Shown here piece by piece: positions 37,224 through 47,132 of a stretch of DNA of 64,000 nucleotides; position 1 is the stretch's first letter; each line of letters starts with the position of its first letter. Where the stretch lies: the NCBI GenBank assembly GCA_001801815.1, contig MGXU01000009.1, positions 1 to 64,000 of the forward strand, given 5' to 3'. The position numbers and the translations under genes are program-made. The notes beneath the pieces are model-generated. The model was not told the DNA's origin. It searched no databases and saw nothing but the letters and a program-made list of their open reading frames with translations. The stretch is from Gammaproteobacteria bacterium RIFCSPHIGHO2_12_FULL_36_30. Lineage in GTDB: Bacteria; Pseudomonadota; Gammaproteobacteria; Coxiellales; Coxiellaceae.

Positions 37224-37868
37224 TTATTCTGCACCGTATTTTTTTCTATACTCTTCGATCATCCCTAATTCTTTTCTGAATTTTTTTTGCAGTGAAAGAT
37301 ATTGTACGACATCTGATAACGTTATAATACTTTGCACTGGAATTTTTTGTGTTTTAACAGTTTCTTGCACGGCAGATAATTTTCCTTCTCCGCGTTCCTG
37401 TCGATCAAATGCAATAATAATTCCAGACAATGTTGCTTGTGTATTTGCTAATAACGAAACTGTTTCGCGAACGGTTGTGCCCGCAGTAATAACATCATCC
37501 AACATCACAACATTACCTTCTAATTTCGCACCCACAAAATCTCCGCCATCACCATGATCTTTTTTTTCTTTGCGATTAAAACAATATGGAATATTTTTAT
37601 TAAATTTTTCAAATAAAATAATACTGGTTGCAGTTGCAAGCGGAATACCTTTGTATGCAGGTCCAAATAACACATCGCAATGCATGCGCGATTTTAGCAA
37701 TGTCTCTGCATAAAATCCCCCGAGTTTTGCTAATGATTTTCCGGAATGGAAAACACCGAGATTAAAAAAATACGGACTCATGCGTCCTGATTTTAATTTA
37801 AATTCACCAAATTTTAAGGCATTATTTTCGATTAAAAATTCGATGAATTGGGTTTGTAAATCTTGCAT
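37224..37868 (-). CDS. pyrE: Orotate phosphoribosyltransferase
   Basis: 214 residues. The PRPP-binding motif is VVMLDDVITAGTTVRETV; the N-terminal LKSGRMSPYFFNLGVF and FGPAYKGIPLA are typical. It makes orotidine monophosphate in pyrimidine synthesis. It follows waaC by 12 nt on the minus strand. Confidence 0.98.
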   Translation of the reverse strand: MQDLQTQFIEFLIENNALKFGEFKLKSGRMSPYFFNLGVFHSGKSLAKLGGFYAETLLKSRMHCDVLFGPAYKGIPLATATSIILFEKFNKNIPYCFNRKEKKDHGDGGDFVGAKLEGNVVMLDDVITAGTTVRETVSLLANTQATLSGIIIAFDRQERGEGKLSAVQETVKTQKIPVQSIITLSDVVQYLSLQKKFRKELGMIEEYRKKYGAE

Positions 37869-37880
37869 GATGTCATCCTT

Positions 37881-38906
37881 CTAGAATTGTTTTAATAGTT
37901 CCCACACTTTATCAGGCGCAATTGTGGAATAACAAGTCGGAAAAATTTCTGTTTTATTTTTTCTGCCATACCAACATGTTTTGCTGTAACACGGCGCACA
38001 AGGAAAATGTGCAGTTAAATGAAATTGATTATCGCCGACAATGCCAACACGATTTGGATCGGTTGGCCCATATAATCCAATTGTTGGTGTTGTTAATGCA
38101 GCACTTAAATGTCCTAATCCAGTATCACCCGCAACAACAGCGGTTGCATTTTTTAAAAATGTTGCCATTTGCATAATCGATATTTTTTCTAATACTGTCG
38201 CGTGTTTTGTATTTTCAGACAATCTTATTGCGCGATTTTTTTCAATTTCATTTCCCCATGGTAAAAATACCGTTATTTCTTTTGCATCTGCTTTTTCAAC
38301 TAAATTGCGCCAATAGTTTTCTGGATAATGTTTCGATTCCCATGTTGTGCCGTGTAAAAAAACAAAATATTTTTCAGGCGTTGAAAATTCTAGCGCGGGT
38401 AATTTTGAAAAATCAATATGAAAATTCGGGCGTGTTGCAGGTAAATCATAATTTAATGCTTTTGAAAATAAATAACGCGTGCGTTTCACCGCATGTTCTT
38501 TGTGATCACTAAAATATTTTTCACTATAAAAATAACTGCTATAAAATTCACGCGCACAATTTTTATCATACCCAACAATTTTTCCACGCGCGCATTTTGC
38601 CACGATCGCACTTTTTAATAATCCTTGCGCATCAATAATCACATCATATTTTTTCGCGCGCAATGTTTTAAAAAAAGTTTTTATTTCAGAATGAGTCGAT
38701 TGATCAAAAATATTTTTTCGCCATTTACGCAATGCAATTGGAATAATATTTTTAACAGCAGGATGCCATGATGGAATATCAGCAAATGCAGGCTCAACAA
38801 CCCAATCAATTTCCAAATTAGGAATCGCGTTCATTGCATCCGTCAACGCAGGCAGCGAATGAATTAAATCACCCATGGAAGACATTTTCACAAGTAATAC
38901 ATGCAT
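37881..38906 (-). CDS. waaC: Lipopolysaccharide heptosyltransferase I
   Basis: 341 residues, GT9 family. The start MHVLLVKMSSMGDLIHSLPA and WVVEPAFADIPSWHPAVK closely follow E. coli WaaC, and GDTGLGHLSAALTTPTIGLY is the C-terminal ADP-heptose-binding region. It adds the first heptose to Kdo2-lipid A, so this cell makes at least an inner LPS core. Transcribed with pyrE. Confidence 0.92.
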   Translation of the reverse strand: MHVLLVKMSSMGDLIHSLPALTDAMNAIPNLEIDWVVEPAFADIPSWHPAVKNIIPIALRKWRKNIFDQSTHSEIKTFFKTLRAKKYDVIIDAQGLLKSAIVAKCARGKIVGYDKNCAREFYSSYFYSEKYFSDHKEHAVKRTRYLFSKALNYDLPATRPNFHIDFSKLPALEFSTPEKYFVFLHGTTWESKHYPENYWRNLVEKADAKEITVFLPWGNEIEKNRAIRLSENTKHATVLEKISIMQMATFLKNATAVVAGDTGLGHLSAALTTPTIGLYGPTDPNRVGIVGDNQFHLTAHFPCAPCYSKTCWYGRKNKTEIFPTCYSTIAPDKVWELLKQF

Positions 38907-38956
38907 TTTTTAAAATTATCTGCTAGGTTATTAAAAATTTATTTGGAGTTGTCATT

Positions 38957-39724
38957 ATGCGAGTGATCACCGCCAATGTAAATGGCATTCGTTCTGCTGC
39001 AAAAAAAGGCTTTTTTGATTGGTTGGCAAAACAAAAAGCGGATGTGGTTTGCTTGCAAGAAACCAAAGCGCAGATGATGTCATTATCTGATGAGCAATTA
39101 CGTCCAGCTGGATATCATTGTTATTTCACAGACGCTATTAAAAAAGGATATAGCGGTGTTGGATTATATTCGAAGCAAACACCTGATCGCGTGATTCATG
39201 TTTTAGGTTGGAAATGTGCGGATGAAGAAGGACGTTTCGTGCAAGCTGATTTTGGAAATTTAAGCGTGATCTCTTTGTATTTACCATCGGGCACAAGCGG
39301 TGATCATCGTCAAAAAGAAAAATTTGATTTTATGGAAAAATTTTTAAAAAAATTACGTGAATTTAAAAAATCAAAACGCGAATTTATTATTTGTGGTGAT
39401 TGGAATATTGTGCACAAAGAAATTGATATTAAAAATTTTAAATCCAATCAAAAAAATTCAGGATGTTTGCCGGAAGAACGTGCATGGTTGGATGATGTGT
39501 TAACGAAAGAAGGATTTGTCGATGCATTTCGCGTAATTAATCATGAAAAAGATCAATACACTTGGTGGTCGCATCGCGGAAATGCATACGCAAATAATGT
39601 GGGATGGAGAATTGATTATCAAATTGTGTCTGACAATTTAAAAAATAAAATAAAATCCGTTTCAATTTATAAAGATAAAAAGTTTTCGGATCATGCGCCG
39701 GTGATTGTGGATTATTTAGCGTAA
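38957..39724 (+). CDS. xthA: Exodeoxyribonuclease III family
   Basis: 255 residues. Catalytic blocks are [25 protein letters not shown], the [16 protein letters not shown] loop, [10 protein letters not shown] and the closing [11 protein letters not shown]. All metal and catalytic residues of the ExoIII/AP-endonuclease fold are kept, so this is a nuclease rather than the degenerate Crc regulator, which also sits near pyrE in pseudomonads. GGAG precedes the ATG. Its end overlaps rph by 9 nt. Confidence 0.94.
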   Translation: MRVITANVNGIRSAAKKGFFDWLAKQKADVVCLQETKAQMMSLSDEQLRPAGYHCYFTDAIKKGYSGVGLYSKQTPDRVIHVLGWKCADEEGRFVQADFGNLSVISLYLPSGTSGDHRQKEKFDFMEKFLKKLREFKKSKREFIICGDWNIVHKEIDIKNFKSNQKNSGCLPEERAWLDDVLTKEGFVDAFRVINHEKDQYTWWSHRGNAYANNVGWRIDYQIVSDNLKNKIKSVSIYKDKKFSDHAPVIVDYLA

Positions 39725-40429
39725 CGCCTCTTTCTGCTTCTCAATAATTTCTGCAATCCCCTTTTTCGCAAGTAAAATTAGTGATTGCAAATGTTCATCA
39801 TGAAACGTGCCATTTTCTGCCGTACCTTGAATTTCAATAAATGATCTCGCATCGGTCATCACAACATTCATATCGGTTTCTGCTTTTGAATCTTCTGCAT
39901 AATCTAAATCTAAAACGGGTTTACCATTAAAAACACCGACAGAAACTGCCGCAACAAAATGTTTTAGTGGATCGCCGACAATCATTTTTCGCTCTTGCAA
40001 AAAACGCAGCGCATCAATTAATGCAACACATGCGCCGCTAATTGCAGCAGTGCGTGTTCCGCCGTCTGCTTGAATGACATCACAATCAATTGCAATTGCA
40101 AAACCAGGTAATTTATTTAAATCAATTGCTGCGCGTAATGAACGTCCGATTAAACGTTGAATTTCAACTGTGCGTCCGCCTTGTTTTCCGCGCGTTGCTT
40201 CACGATCAACGCGTGTGTTTGTTGCGCGCGGTAACATTCCATATTCTGCGGTGAGCCAACCTTGTTTCGAATCTTTTAAAAATCGTGGCACATTATCGGT
40301 AACGCTTGCTGTACATAATACAATGGTATCGCCGAATTGTGTTAAGACAGAACCTTCAGCATGTTTTGTGTAATGACGAGTGAATGAAATAGGACGTAAT
40401 GTGTCTGAAGTGCGTTTGCTGGGTCTCAT
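39716..40429 (-). CDS. rph: Ribonuclease PH
   Basis: 237 residues from the ATG at 40429, giving [40 protein letters not shown] and [16 protein letters not shown] are the phosphate-binding and active-site blocks. It trims tRNA 3' ends phosphorolytically. The frame is intact, unlike the frameshifted rph of E. coli K-12. An upstream extension to 40462 is rejected. Divergent from gmk. Confidence 0.97.
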   Translation of the reverse strand: MRPSKRTSDTLRPISFTRHYTKHAEGSVLTQFGDTIVLCTASVTDNVPRFLKDSKQGWLTAEYGMLPRATNTRVDREATRGKQGGRTVEIQRLIGRSLRAAIDLNKLPGFAIAIDCDVIQADGGTRTAAISGACVALIDALRFLQERKMIVGDPLKHFVAAVSVGVFNGKPVLDLDYAEDSKAETDMNVVMTDARSFIEIQGTAENGTFHDEHLQSLILLAKKGIAEIIEKQKEALR

Positions 40430-40522
40430 GAAAAATATCCTCAAGTAAAATATGCGGCACAAGTATATCGTATTGCGTGAAATTTGCTATGATCACAAAA
40501 CAGTATGATTGGGAGTGTAAGT

Positions 40523-41143
40523 GTGAGTGCAGGAAATTTAATTGTCATCGCCGCACCATCGGGTGCTGGCAAAACGAGTTTAGTGAAAGCGTTATCAGAA
40601 TCGATGGAGTATTTGCAGATTTCTGTTTCGCATACAACGCGTGCGATGCGTCCTCTTGAAATTGATGGTCAAGATTATTTTTTTGTTTCTGAAGAAAAAT
40701 TCTCAAATATGGCTGAAAAAAAGGCGTTTTTGGAGTACGCAACAGTTTATGGAAAGCATTATGGCACGTCGCGTGATTGGGTGTTGGATCATTTAGCGCG
40801 CGGCATTGATGTTATTTTAGAAATTGATTGGCAAGGTGCGCAACAAGTAAAAAAATTATTTCCAGATGCTGTTTTGGTATTCATTTTACCGCCGTCGCTG
40901 GATGAGTTGAAAGTACGTTTACAAAATCGTAAGCAAGATGATGCAGATACTATTGCGCAACGCATGTTAGCAGCACAAGATGAAATGAGTCATTACCGCG
41001 AGTTTGATTATTTAGTGGTGAATGATCAGTTTGATATCGCTTTACATGATTTGCAGCATATTGTGCTTGCCGCGCGTTTGAAATTAAAATTACAGTTAAC
41101 AAAACAAGCGGCATTGCTGGAAAATTTGCTTAAAAAGCAGTAG
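40523..41143 (+). CDS. gmk: Guanylate kinase (GTG start)
   Basis: 206 residues from GTG 40523, matching the 207 of E. coli. GGGAG at 40511-40515 is correctly spaced for this GTG, whereas the ATG at 40505 would place that site inside the gene. P-loop APSGAGKTSLV, then VSHTTRAMRPLEIDGQDYFF. It converts GMP to GDP with ATP. First gene of the gmk-rpoZ-spoT-ridA-recG cluster. Confidence 0.95.
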   Translation: MSAGNLIVIAAPSGAGKTSLVKALSESMEYLQISVSHTTRAMRPLEIDGQDYFFVSEEKFSNMAEKKAFLEYATVYGKHYGTSRDWVLDHLARGIDVILEIDWQGAQQVKKLFPDAVLVFILPPSLDELKVRLQNRKQDDADTIAQRMLAAQDEMSHYREFDYLVVNDQFDIALHDLQHIVLAARLKLKLQLTKQAALLENLLKKQ

Positions 41144-41182
41144 AATAAGAGTTTATTTATTGAGTGTGAATGGGGATTTATC

Positions 41183-41464
41183 ATGGCACGAGTTACCGTA
41201 GAAGATTGTTTAGAAAAAGTAGAAAACAGATTTGCTTTAGTTTTATTAGCAGCAGAACGCGCACATCAAATTGAAATGGGTGTTTCTGAACCGATGGTGC
41301 CAGAAGATAATGATAAACCGACTGTGATTGCTTTACGTGAAATTGCAGATGGTTTTGATGTTGCGGGTGTTGTTGCAGATCGTGGTGCAGCACCTACGAA
41401 ACCAGAAGTTGCAAGACCATCAACTACTTTTATCAAAGATGCAGCACCTGAAGATTTCGAATAA
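41183..41464 (+). CDS. rpoZ: RNA polymerase subunit omega
   Basis: 93 residues. [20 protein letters not shown] and [13 protein letters not shown] are the conserved N-terminal omega segment; the C-terminal part after about 65 is variable and Pro/Ala-rich. Omega folds and stabilises beta-prime and forms part of the ppGpp site in E. coli RNA polymerase, consistent with its place next to spoT. Confidence 0.97.
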   Translation: MARVTVEDCLEKVENRFALVLLAAERAHQIEMGVSEPMVPEDNDKPTVIALREIADGFDVAGVVADRGAAPTKPEVARPSTTFIKDAAPEDFE

Positions 41465-41511
41465 TTTTTTTATAATAAACGCATGAGGATTTTGTTGGGA
41501 GTTTAATTCAA

Positions 41512-43638
41512 ATGCGTTTATTTAAGCGATTACGACGAAAACTCTCTTATCTTTCCGATATTCAAATCAATCAAATTCACCAAGCATATTTAACGGCATT
41601 GTCTGCACATCGCGGACAAATGCGTCAAACTGGCGAAGCTTATATCACCCATCCTGTTTCTGTCGCTTGCATTTTAGCTGATATGAAAATGGATCATCAC
41701 ACAATTATGGCAGCATTATTGCACGATGTGATTGAAGATACTGAAATTGAAAAAAGCGATCTTGAAAAAAATTTTGGAAAAGAAGTTGCTGATTTAGTCG
41801 ACGGTGTCAGTAAATTAACACAAATTGAATTTGTCAGTCGTGCACAAGCGCAAGCAGAAAATTTTCGTAAGATGGTGCTGGCGATGTCGCGCGATATTCG
41901 CGTTATTTTTGTGAAGCTTGCTGATCGTCTTCATAATATGCGCACATTAATTACGTTGCCACCTGAAAAAAGATATCGCGTATCAAAAGAAACATTAGAA
42001 ATTTTTGCGCCGATTGCAAAACGATTAGGTATGCGTGATTTTTCAGTTGAATTAGAAGAATTGGCTTTTACAGCTTTGCATCCATTGCGTTCTGCTGTGC
42101 TAAAAAACGCTGTAGAAAAAGCACGCGGTAATAGAAAAAAAATATTAGCATTAATTAATAATACATTGCAAAAGGGCATGGAAAAGGATCAATTTCCATC
42201 ATGCACAATTATCGGCAGAGAAAAACATTTGTATAGCATTTATCGAAAAATGCTGATAAAAAAAATTCCGTTTCATGAAATTATGGATGTGTATGCATTT
42301 CGAATTATTGTTGATGATATTGATATGTGTTATCGCATGTTGGGATTGGTGCATCGTTTATTTAAACCAGTGCCGGAACGATTTAAAGATTATATTGCGA
42401 TTCCAAAAGCAAATGGTTATCAATCATTACACACAACTTTATTCGGACCATATGGTTTACCGATCGAAGTGCAAATTCGCACAACAGAAATGGATCGCAT
42501 TGCATCAAGTGGAATTGCAGCGCATTGGTTATATAAAACAGATGACGATGAATTAGAAAAAACGCATATTCATGCACAAAAATGGGTAAAAAATTTATTA
42601 GAGTTGCAAAAAAATGCAGATAATTCATTAGAATTTATTGAAAGTGTGAAAATCGATTTATTCCCAGATGAAGTTTATACTTTCACGCCAAAAGGTGATA
42701 TTAAAGAATTACCAGCAGGTGCAACCGGTGTTGATTTCGCTTATGAAGTTCACACTGATGTTGGTAATCATTGCATGGCAATTAAAATTAATCGGCAATT
42801 AGCGCCGTTATCTGCAAAATTATCGAATGGCGATACGGTTGAAGTGGTGACATCGCCAGGCGCGCGACCCAATCCTGGCTGGTTGGATTTTGTCATTACA
42901 AGCAAAGCGCGCAGTGGAATTCGACATTTTTTAAAATCACAACAACATTCTGCCTCTGTTTTATTGGGAAAAAAATTATTACAAAAAACTTTACGCAGTC
43001 ATGCATTATCATTGAAAAAAATCCCAGACGAAGCGTGGAATGTTTTATTAAAAGAAATACATTTTAAAACATCGGATGAATTATTTGCGGACATTGGTTT
43101 AGGAAATCGTCCTGCTGCATTAGTTGCACAACGTTTACAATTATTAACGGAAGGAAAAACAAGTGCGGATGATATTGCAGATTTTGCAATCACAGAACAA
43201 GCACCATTAATTATTGAAGGTGCGGAAGGATGGTTATTAAGTTTTGCATCGTGTTGTCACCCCATTCCAGGCGATCCCATTATGGGAATATTAAAACCTG
43301 GAAAAGGTATGGTGATTCATGTGAATGATTGCAAACGTGCTGCAAAAATTTTAGATCAAGCGCAATCAATTCCATTGCGTTGGTCAGTGCATGTGACTGG
43401 CGATTTTTTAGTGAGTGTTGGTGTATTTGTGAAAAATGAATGTGGTGCGCTGGCGATTTTAGCATCTGCAATTGCTGATGCAGATAGCAATATTGATGAT
43501 GTGCATATTGATGATCGTGAAGGTCAAAATTATAAAATAACTTTTAAATTATGGGTAAAAGATCGTGCGCATTTAGCGCGTGTGTTAAAAAATATTCGAC
43601 AGATTAGACAGGTAGTAAAAATTACTAGAGCGAAATAA
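41512..43638 (+). CDS. spoT: Bifunctional (p)ppGpp synthetase/hydrolase
   Basis: 708 residues. The order is HD hydrolase (ALLHDVIEDTEI at about 65-76), synthetase with the RFKD form of the RXKD motif expected in bifunctional enzymes and AIPKANGYQSLHTTL, TGS domain (DEVYTFTPKGDIKELPAGAT), and a C-terminal ACT domain. Both catalytic centres look intact. It sets the ppGpp level in the stringent response. No separate relA is in the window. The end is 1 nt from ridA. Confidence 0.97.
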   Translation: MRLFKRLRRKLSYLSDIQINQIHQAYLTALSAHRGQMRQTGEAYITHPVSVACILADMKMDHHTIMAALLHDVIEDTEIEKSDLEKNFGKEVADLVDGVSKLTQIEFVSRAQAQAENFRKMVLAMSRDIRVIFVKLADRLHNMRTLITLPPEKRYRVSKETLEIFAPIAKRLGMRDFSVELEELAFTALHPLRSAVLKNAVEKARGNRKKILALINNTLQKGMEKDQFPSCTIIGREKHLYSIYRKMLIKKIPFHEIMDVYAFRIIVDDIDMCYRMLGLVHRLFKPVPERFKDYIAIPKANGYQSLHTTLFGPYGLPIEVQIRTTEMDRIASSGIAAHWLYKTDDDELEKTHIHAQKWVKNLLELQKNADNSLEFIESVKIDLFPDEVYTFTPKGDIKELPAGATGVDFAYEVHTDVGNHCMAIKINRQLAPLSAKLSNGDTVEVVTSPGARPNPGWLDFVITSKARSGIRHFLKSQQHSASVLLGKKLLQKTLRSHALSLKKIPDEAWNVLLKEIHFKTSDELFADIGLGNRPAALVAQRLQLLTEGKTSADDIADFAITEQAPLIIEGAEGWLLSFASCCHPIPGDPIMGILKPGKGMVIHVNDCKRAAKILDQAQSIPLRWSVHVTGDFLVSVGVFVKNECGALAILASAIADADSNIDDVHIDDREGQNYKITFKLWVKDRAHLARVLKNIRQIRQVVKITRAK

Positions 43639-43639
43639 T

Positions 43640-44023
43640 ATGAAAAAACAAATTGAAACATCTAACGCACCTGCTGCGATTGGCACTTATTCTCAAGCGA
43701 TTAAAACTGGAAATACAGTTTATATTTCTGGGCAAATTCCATTAAATCCAAAAACAATGAAATTAATGATCGCGGATTTTCCACAACAAGTAAAACAAGT
43801 TTTTGAAAATCTAAAAGCAATTGCAATTGCCGCGGGCGGTGATTTATCTCACATTGTTAAATTAACTGTTTACTTGCAAGACATGAATCACTTCCCGATT
43901 GTGAATGAAATGATGGAAACCTATTTTGAAAAACCTTATCCTGCGCGTGTGACAGTTGAGGTGTCGCGATTGCCGAAAGACGTTGGTGTTGAGATGGATG
44001 CGGTGATGGTGGTGGACGTGTGA
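43640..44023 (+). CDS. ridA: RidA family 2-iminobutanoate/2-iminopropanoate deaminase
   Basis: 127 residues. GTYSQAIKTGNTVYISGQIP and PYPARVTVEVSRLPKDVGVE are the family signatures, including the arginine that binds the substrate carboxylate. It removes reactive enamine/imine intermediates. Position between spoT and recG is conserved in gammaproteobacteria. Overlaps recG by 4 nt. Confidence 0.96.
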   Translation: MKKQIETSNAPAAIGTYSQAIKTGNTVYISGQIPLNPKTMKLMIADFPQQVKQVFENLKAIAIAAGGDLSHIVKLTVYLQDMNHFPIVNEMMETYFEKPYPARVTVEVSRLPKDVGVEMDAVMVVDV

Positions 44024-46098
44024 ATATTACTTCGCTCAAAGGCGCAGGTCCAAAAACAGCTGAATTACTTGCGAATTTAGATATTTTTACCACACAAGAT
44101 TTATTATTTCACTTACCAATCCGTTATGAAGATCGTTCTAAAATTTATTCTATTTCTACATTAAAATCGGGTGATCGTGTTTTAATTGAAGGCACAGTTG
44201 ATTATGCGCAATTTGTTGGGAAGCGACATTACTTAAAATGTGTATTGAGTGATGCATCGAATGCTTCCATTGATTTAATTTTTTATCATTTGGTGCATGT
44301 GCATCATAAAAGATTAGTACATGCGCGCACTGCGGTGAGATGTTTCGGCGAAGTGCGTATTGGATTTTCAGGGCATTTGGAAATAGTGCATCCAGAATAT
44401 ATTTATACCGATGAGCTTACCGAAAATAATTTATTATCTTTATCACCGTGTTTATCACCTGTTTATTCAACCACAAAAGGATTATCGCAAATTACGTTGC
44501 GAAAATTAATGCGACAAGCATTGCCATTATTACAACAAGAAAATTATTTTCCTGAATTATTGCCGGATTCAATTATAAATAAAAATAATTTTTTGCCGCT
44601 GCAAGAAGCGTTATCCATTATTCATTTTCCACCGGTCAATATTAATTTAGAAATATTGCTTGATGGAAAACATCCTGCGCAACAACGATTTATTTTTGAA
44701 GAATTAATAGCGCATCAATTGAGTTTGCAAAATATGCGACATTATGCGCGATTAAATACAGCGATTGCATTGCCGCACGCAGAAAATTTATCAAAAAAAT
44801 TATTAGCGCAATTATCATTTCAATTAACTGGCGCGCAACAACGTGTGATAAGTGAAATTGAAAAAGATATATCACAAAATATTCCGATGTTGCGATTAAT
44901 GCAAGGTGATGTCGGTTCTGGAAAAACAATTGTGGCTTGTTTTGCAGCGTTAAATGCGATTGCCGCGGGTTATCAAGTTGCATTCATGGCGCCGACAGAA
45001 ATTTTATGCGAACAACATTATCAAAATTTTTTACGATGGTTATCACCATTAAATATTTCTGTTGAATTATTATTGGGAAAGCATACAAATGCAGAACAAA
45101 ATAAAATTAAATCACGTTTGCCTTCCGGCGAAATAAAATTAATTATTGGAACGCATGCATTATTTCAAGATGATGTTGAATTTAAAAATTTATGTTTATT
45201 TATTATTGACGAGCAACATCGATTTGGTGTGAATCAACGTTTAGCATTAATGGAAAAAGGCTTAAAAACAGGCTATTTTCCGCATCAATTAATTATGACT
45301 GCAACGCCGATTCCAAGAACATTAGCGATGACTGCTTATGCAGATTTAGATTTTTCTGTGATTGATGAATTACCGCCGGGGCGAAAACCAATTTCAACTG
45401 TTTTAATTTCATCTGCAAAACGCGATGAAATTATTTTGCGTGTGCGTGAGAATTGTAAATTGAAAAAACAAGCATATTGGATTTGCACGTTAATTGAAGA
45501 ATCGGATATTTTGCAATGTCAGGCTGCAGAAACAACAGCGCAATATTTACAGGATGAATTAAAAGATTTGCGTGTAGGATTAATTCACGGACGTTTATCA
45601 TCAGAAGAAAAAAATGCTGTGATGGATGCGTTTTCGCGTGGCGAAATTGATTTATTAGTTGCAACAACGGTTGTTGAAGTGGGTGTTGATGTTGCGAATG
45701 CGAGTTTAATGATTATTGAAAATCCAGAACGATTGGGATTAGCGCAATTGCATCAATTGCGCGGGCGAATTGGGCGTGGAAATGAGCTGAGTTTTTGTGT
45801 TTTGTTATATCAACACCCGTTGTCTGAAATTGCAAAAAAACGCTTGATTTTGTTGCGCGAAACGCAGAATGGTTTTGCAATTGCGGAAGCGGATTTGGAA
45901 ATGCGTGGACCTGGCGAGGTATTGGGTGCGAGGCAATCTGGTTTGGCGCAATTGCGTGTTGCGGATTTGATTCGCGATCAATATTTATTGCAGCAAGTAA
46001 AACGTGCGAGTGAATTTATTGTCAAAGAGCATCCAGATTTGTCTGCGAAACTAATACAAAGATGGATCGGTGCGGAAGTGAAATATTTAAAAGTATGA
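44020..46098 (+). CDS. recG: ATP-dependent DNA helicase RecG (GTG start)
   Basis: 692 residues (693 in E. coli). The N-terminal wedge domain is followed by helicase motifs: LMQGDVGSGKTIVACFAALN (Walker A), FIIDEQHRFGVNQR (DEQH box), TATPIPRTLAMT, and GRIGRGNELSFCVLLY with the motif VI arginine. RecG remodels stalled forks and branched DNA. Starts at GTG overlapping the ridA stop. Confidence 0.97.
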   Translation: MNITSLKGAGPKTAELLANLDIFTTQDLLFHLPIRYEDRSKIYSISTLKSGDRVLIEGTVDYAQFVGKRHYLKCVLSDASNASIDLIFYHLVHVHHKRLVHARTAVRCFGEVRIGFSGHLEIVHPEYIYTDELTENNLLSLSPCLSPVYSTTKGLSQITLRKLMRQALPLLQQENYFPELLPDSIINKNNFLPLQEALSIIHFPPVNINLEILLDGKHPAQQRFIFEELIAHQLSLQNMRHYARLNTAIALPHAENLSKKLLAQLSFQLTGAQQRVISEIEKDISQNIPMLRLMQGDVGSGKTIVACFAALNAIAAGYQVAFMAPTEILCEQHYQNFLRWLSPLNISVELLLGKHTNAEQNKIKSRLPSGEIKLIIGTHALFQDDVEFKNLCLFIIDEQHRFGVNQRLALMEKGLKTGYFPHQLIMTATPIPRTLAMTAYADLDFSVIDELPPGRKPISTVLISSAKRDEIILRVRENCKLKKQAYWICTLIEESDILQCQAAETTAQYLQDELKDLRVGLIHGRLSSEEKNAVMDAFSRGEIDLLVATTVVEVGVDVANASLMIIENPERLGLAQLHQLRGRIGRGNELSFCVLLYQHPLSEIAKKRLILLRETQNGFAIAEADLEMRGPGEVLGARQSGLAQLRVADLIRDQYLLQQVKRASEFIVKEHPDLSAKLIQRWIGAEVKYLKV

Positions 46099-46199
46099 AT
46101 TTATAACTCGCAAAAAACAATTTTGTTTATATATTCACCTTGTTTAAGTAATAAAATAAAATATTTTGAAAAAACAATGCAGTAATTATGATTGCATGC

Positions 46200-46228
46200 T
46201 TGTTTCGATGAAAATGATTAGGTACTAT
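46200..46228 (+). promoter_or_regulatory. Candidate promoter of the outer-membrane protein genes
   Basis: TTGTTT (46200-46205), 17 nt, TACTAT (46223-46228). This is a good sigma70 match. It gives a 5' untranslated region of about 110 nt before the first OMP gene and is followed immediately by a palindrome. Confidence 0.55.
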
Positions 46229-46238
46229 ACCCGAGATG

Positions 46239-46257
46239 CGATACAAATTTTGTATCG
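46239..46257. promoter_or_regulatory. 19-bp palindrome in the OMP leader (operator or mRNA hairpin)
   Basis: CGATACAAA-T-TTTGTATCG is a perfect 9-bp-arm palindrome starting 10 nt after the putative -10 box. It would cover the transcription start and could bind a regulator. As RNA it would fold into a 5'-terminal hairpin of the kind that stabilises ompA mRNA. Confidence 0.55.
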
Positions 46258-46346
46258 TCGTTTTATTTGGGAGTTCGTAGATCGGGGAATTCATTTCCGG
46301 CCGAACTTTCAGAAATTAATAATTAATATATTGAGAGGGAAGTTCA

Positions 46347-47057
46347 ATGTCGGTAAAGAAAATTCTTCTTTTGGGTGCTGCTGGTGCTGCTGCGGTTGGA
46401 ATGACTGCTGCGATGGCTGGTGGTTTTACGCAAGAGCCTATGAATGCTTCGGATAGTGGTTACTATATTGAAGCGCATGCAGGTTATGCACGTCAAAATT
46501 ATTTTGATAATGAAAATTATGACACAGAAGGCACTAACACTGGTACGGGTACTAATAACAACAGTAACGTGACTGGCGGTTTTTCTGGCGGTGTTGATGC
46601 TGGTTATAAAATCAATTCAAATTTTGCTGTTGAATTGGGTTGGTTCTACCTACCTGATGTCAATGTCATGACTAGTGCCACTGCTGGAATTGCTCCTGCT
46701 TGGATGACAAGTTGGGCGCTGTACTTGGCTGGCAAATACATGATGCCAATAGCATGGATGAATAATACAGATGCATTCTTTAAATTGGGTGTTATGTATC
46801 GTTCAGCTACACTTCCAGCGGCTGCAGTTGCATCTACTGGATACGGTACAACAACAGGTACTTCTACCTTTGTTCGTCCAATGTTCGCAACTGGTTTGGA
46901 TTACAGCTTTAGCGATGCATGGTCTGGTATTATTCAATACGCGTACTTTATGGGCGCGAACAACTCGTTTCCTCTTACAGCTGCGAATAGTGGTTCGTTG
47001 GGAACAGTTGCTGCAAACGTATTTACACTTGGTTTGGGTTATAAGTTTACTGTGTAA
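46347..47057 (+). CDS. Outer-membrane beta-barrel protein (OMP1)
   Basis: 236 residues. The signal peptide MSVKKILLLGAAGAAAVGMT ends at AMA before GG. The mature part alternates aromatic and small residues in amphipathic strands (YYIEAHAGYARQNYF, NFAVELGWFYLPDV, VFTLGLGYKFTV), as in 8-stranded OmpA/Opa-like surface barrels. GAGGGAAG precedes the ATG. It is a paralogue of the next gene: they share MSVKKIL, AMAGG and the LGYKF.V ending. A Thr/Asn-rich loop (NTGTGTNNNSNV) is a likely exposed loop. Function unknown, probably an abundant surface protein. Confidence 0.82.
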   Translation: MSVKKILLLGAAGAAAVGMTAAMAGGFTQEPMNASDSGYYIEAHAGYARQNYFDNENYDTEGTNTGTGTNNNSNVTGGFSGGVDAGYKINSNFAVELGWFYLPDVNVMTSATAGIAPAWMTSWALYLAGKYMMPIAWMNNTDAFFKLGVMYRSATLPAAAVASTGYGTTTGTSTFVRPMFATGLDYSFSDAWSGIIQYAYFMGANNSFPLTAANSGSLGTVAANVFTLGLGYKFTV

Positions 47058-47072
47058 TTACTAATAGTATCG

Positions 47073-47091
47073 AAGGGGGCGTTGCTCCCTT
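47073..47091 (+). terminator. Hairpin between the two OMP genes
   Basis: AAGGGGGC (47073-47080) pairs with GCTCCCTT (47084-47091) around GTT, followed by TGGTTTT. A weak terminator or attenuator that could lower expression of the second OMP relative to the first. Confidence 0.6.
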
Positions 47092-47132
47092 TGGTTTTAA
47101 GTTAGTTTAATTTGAAAAAGAGGGAATTTAAA

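Noticed and set aside
46166-46456. Open frame of 96 codons before OMP1
   Set aside because: It reads through the promoter and palindrome and overlaps the OMP1 start in another frame; cysteine-rich nonsense composition.
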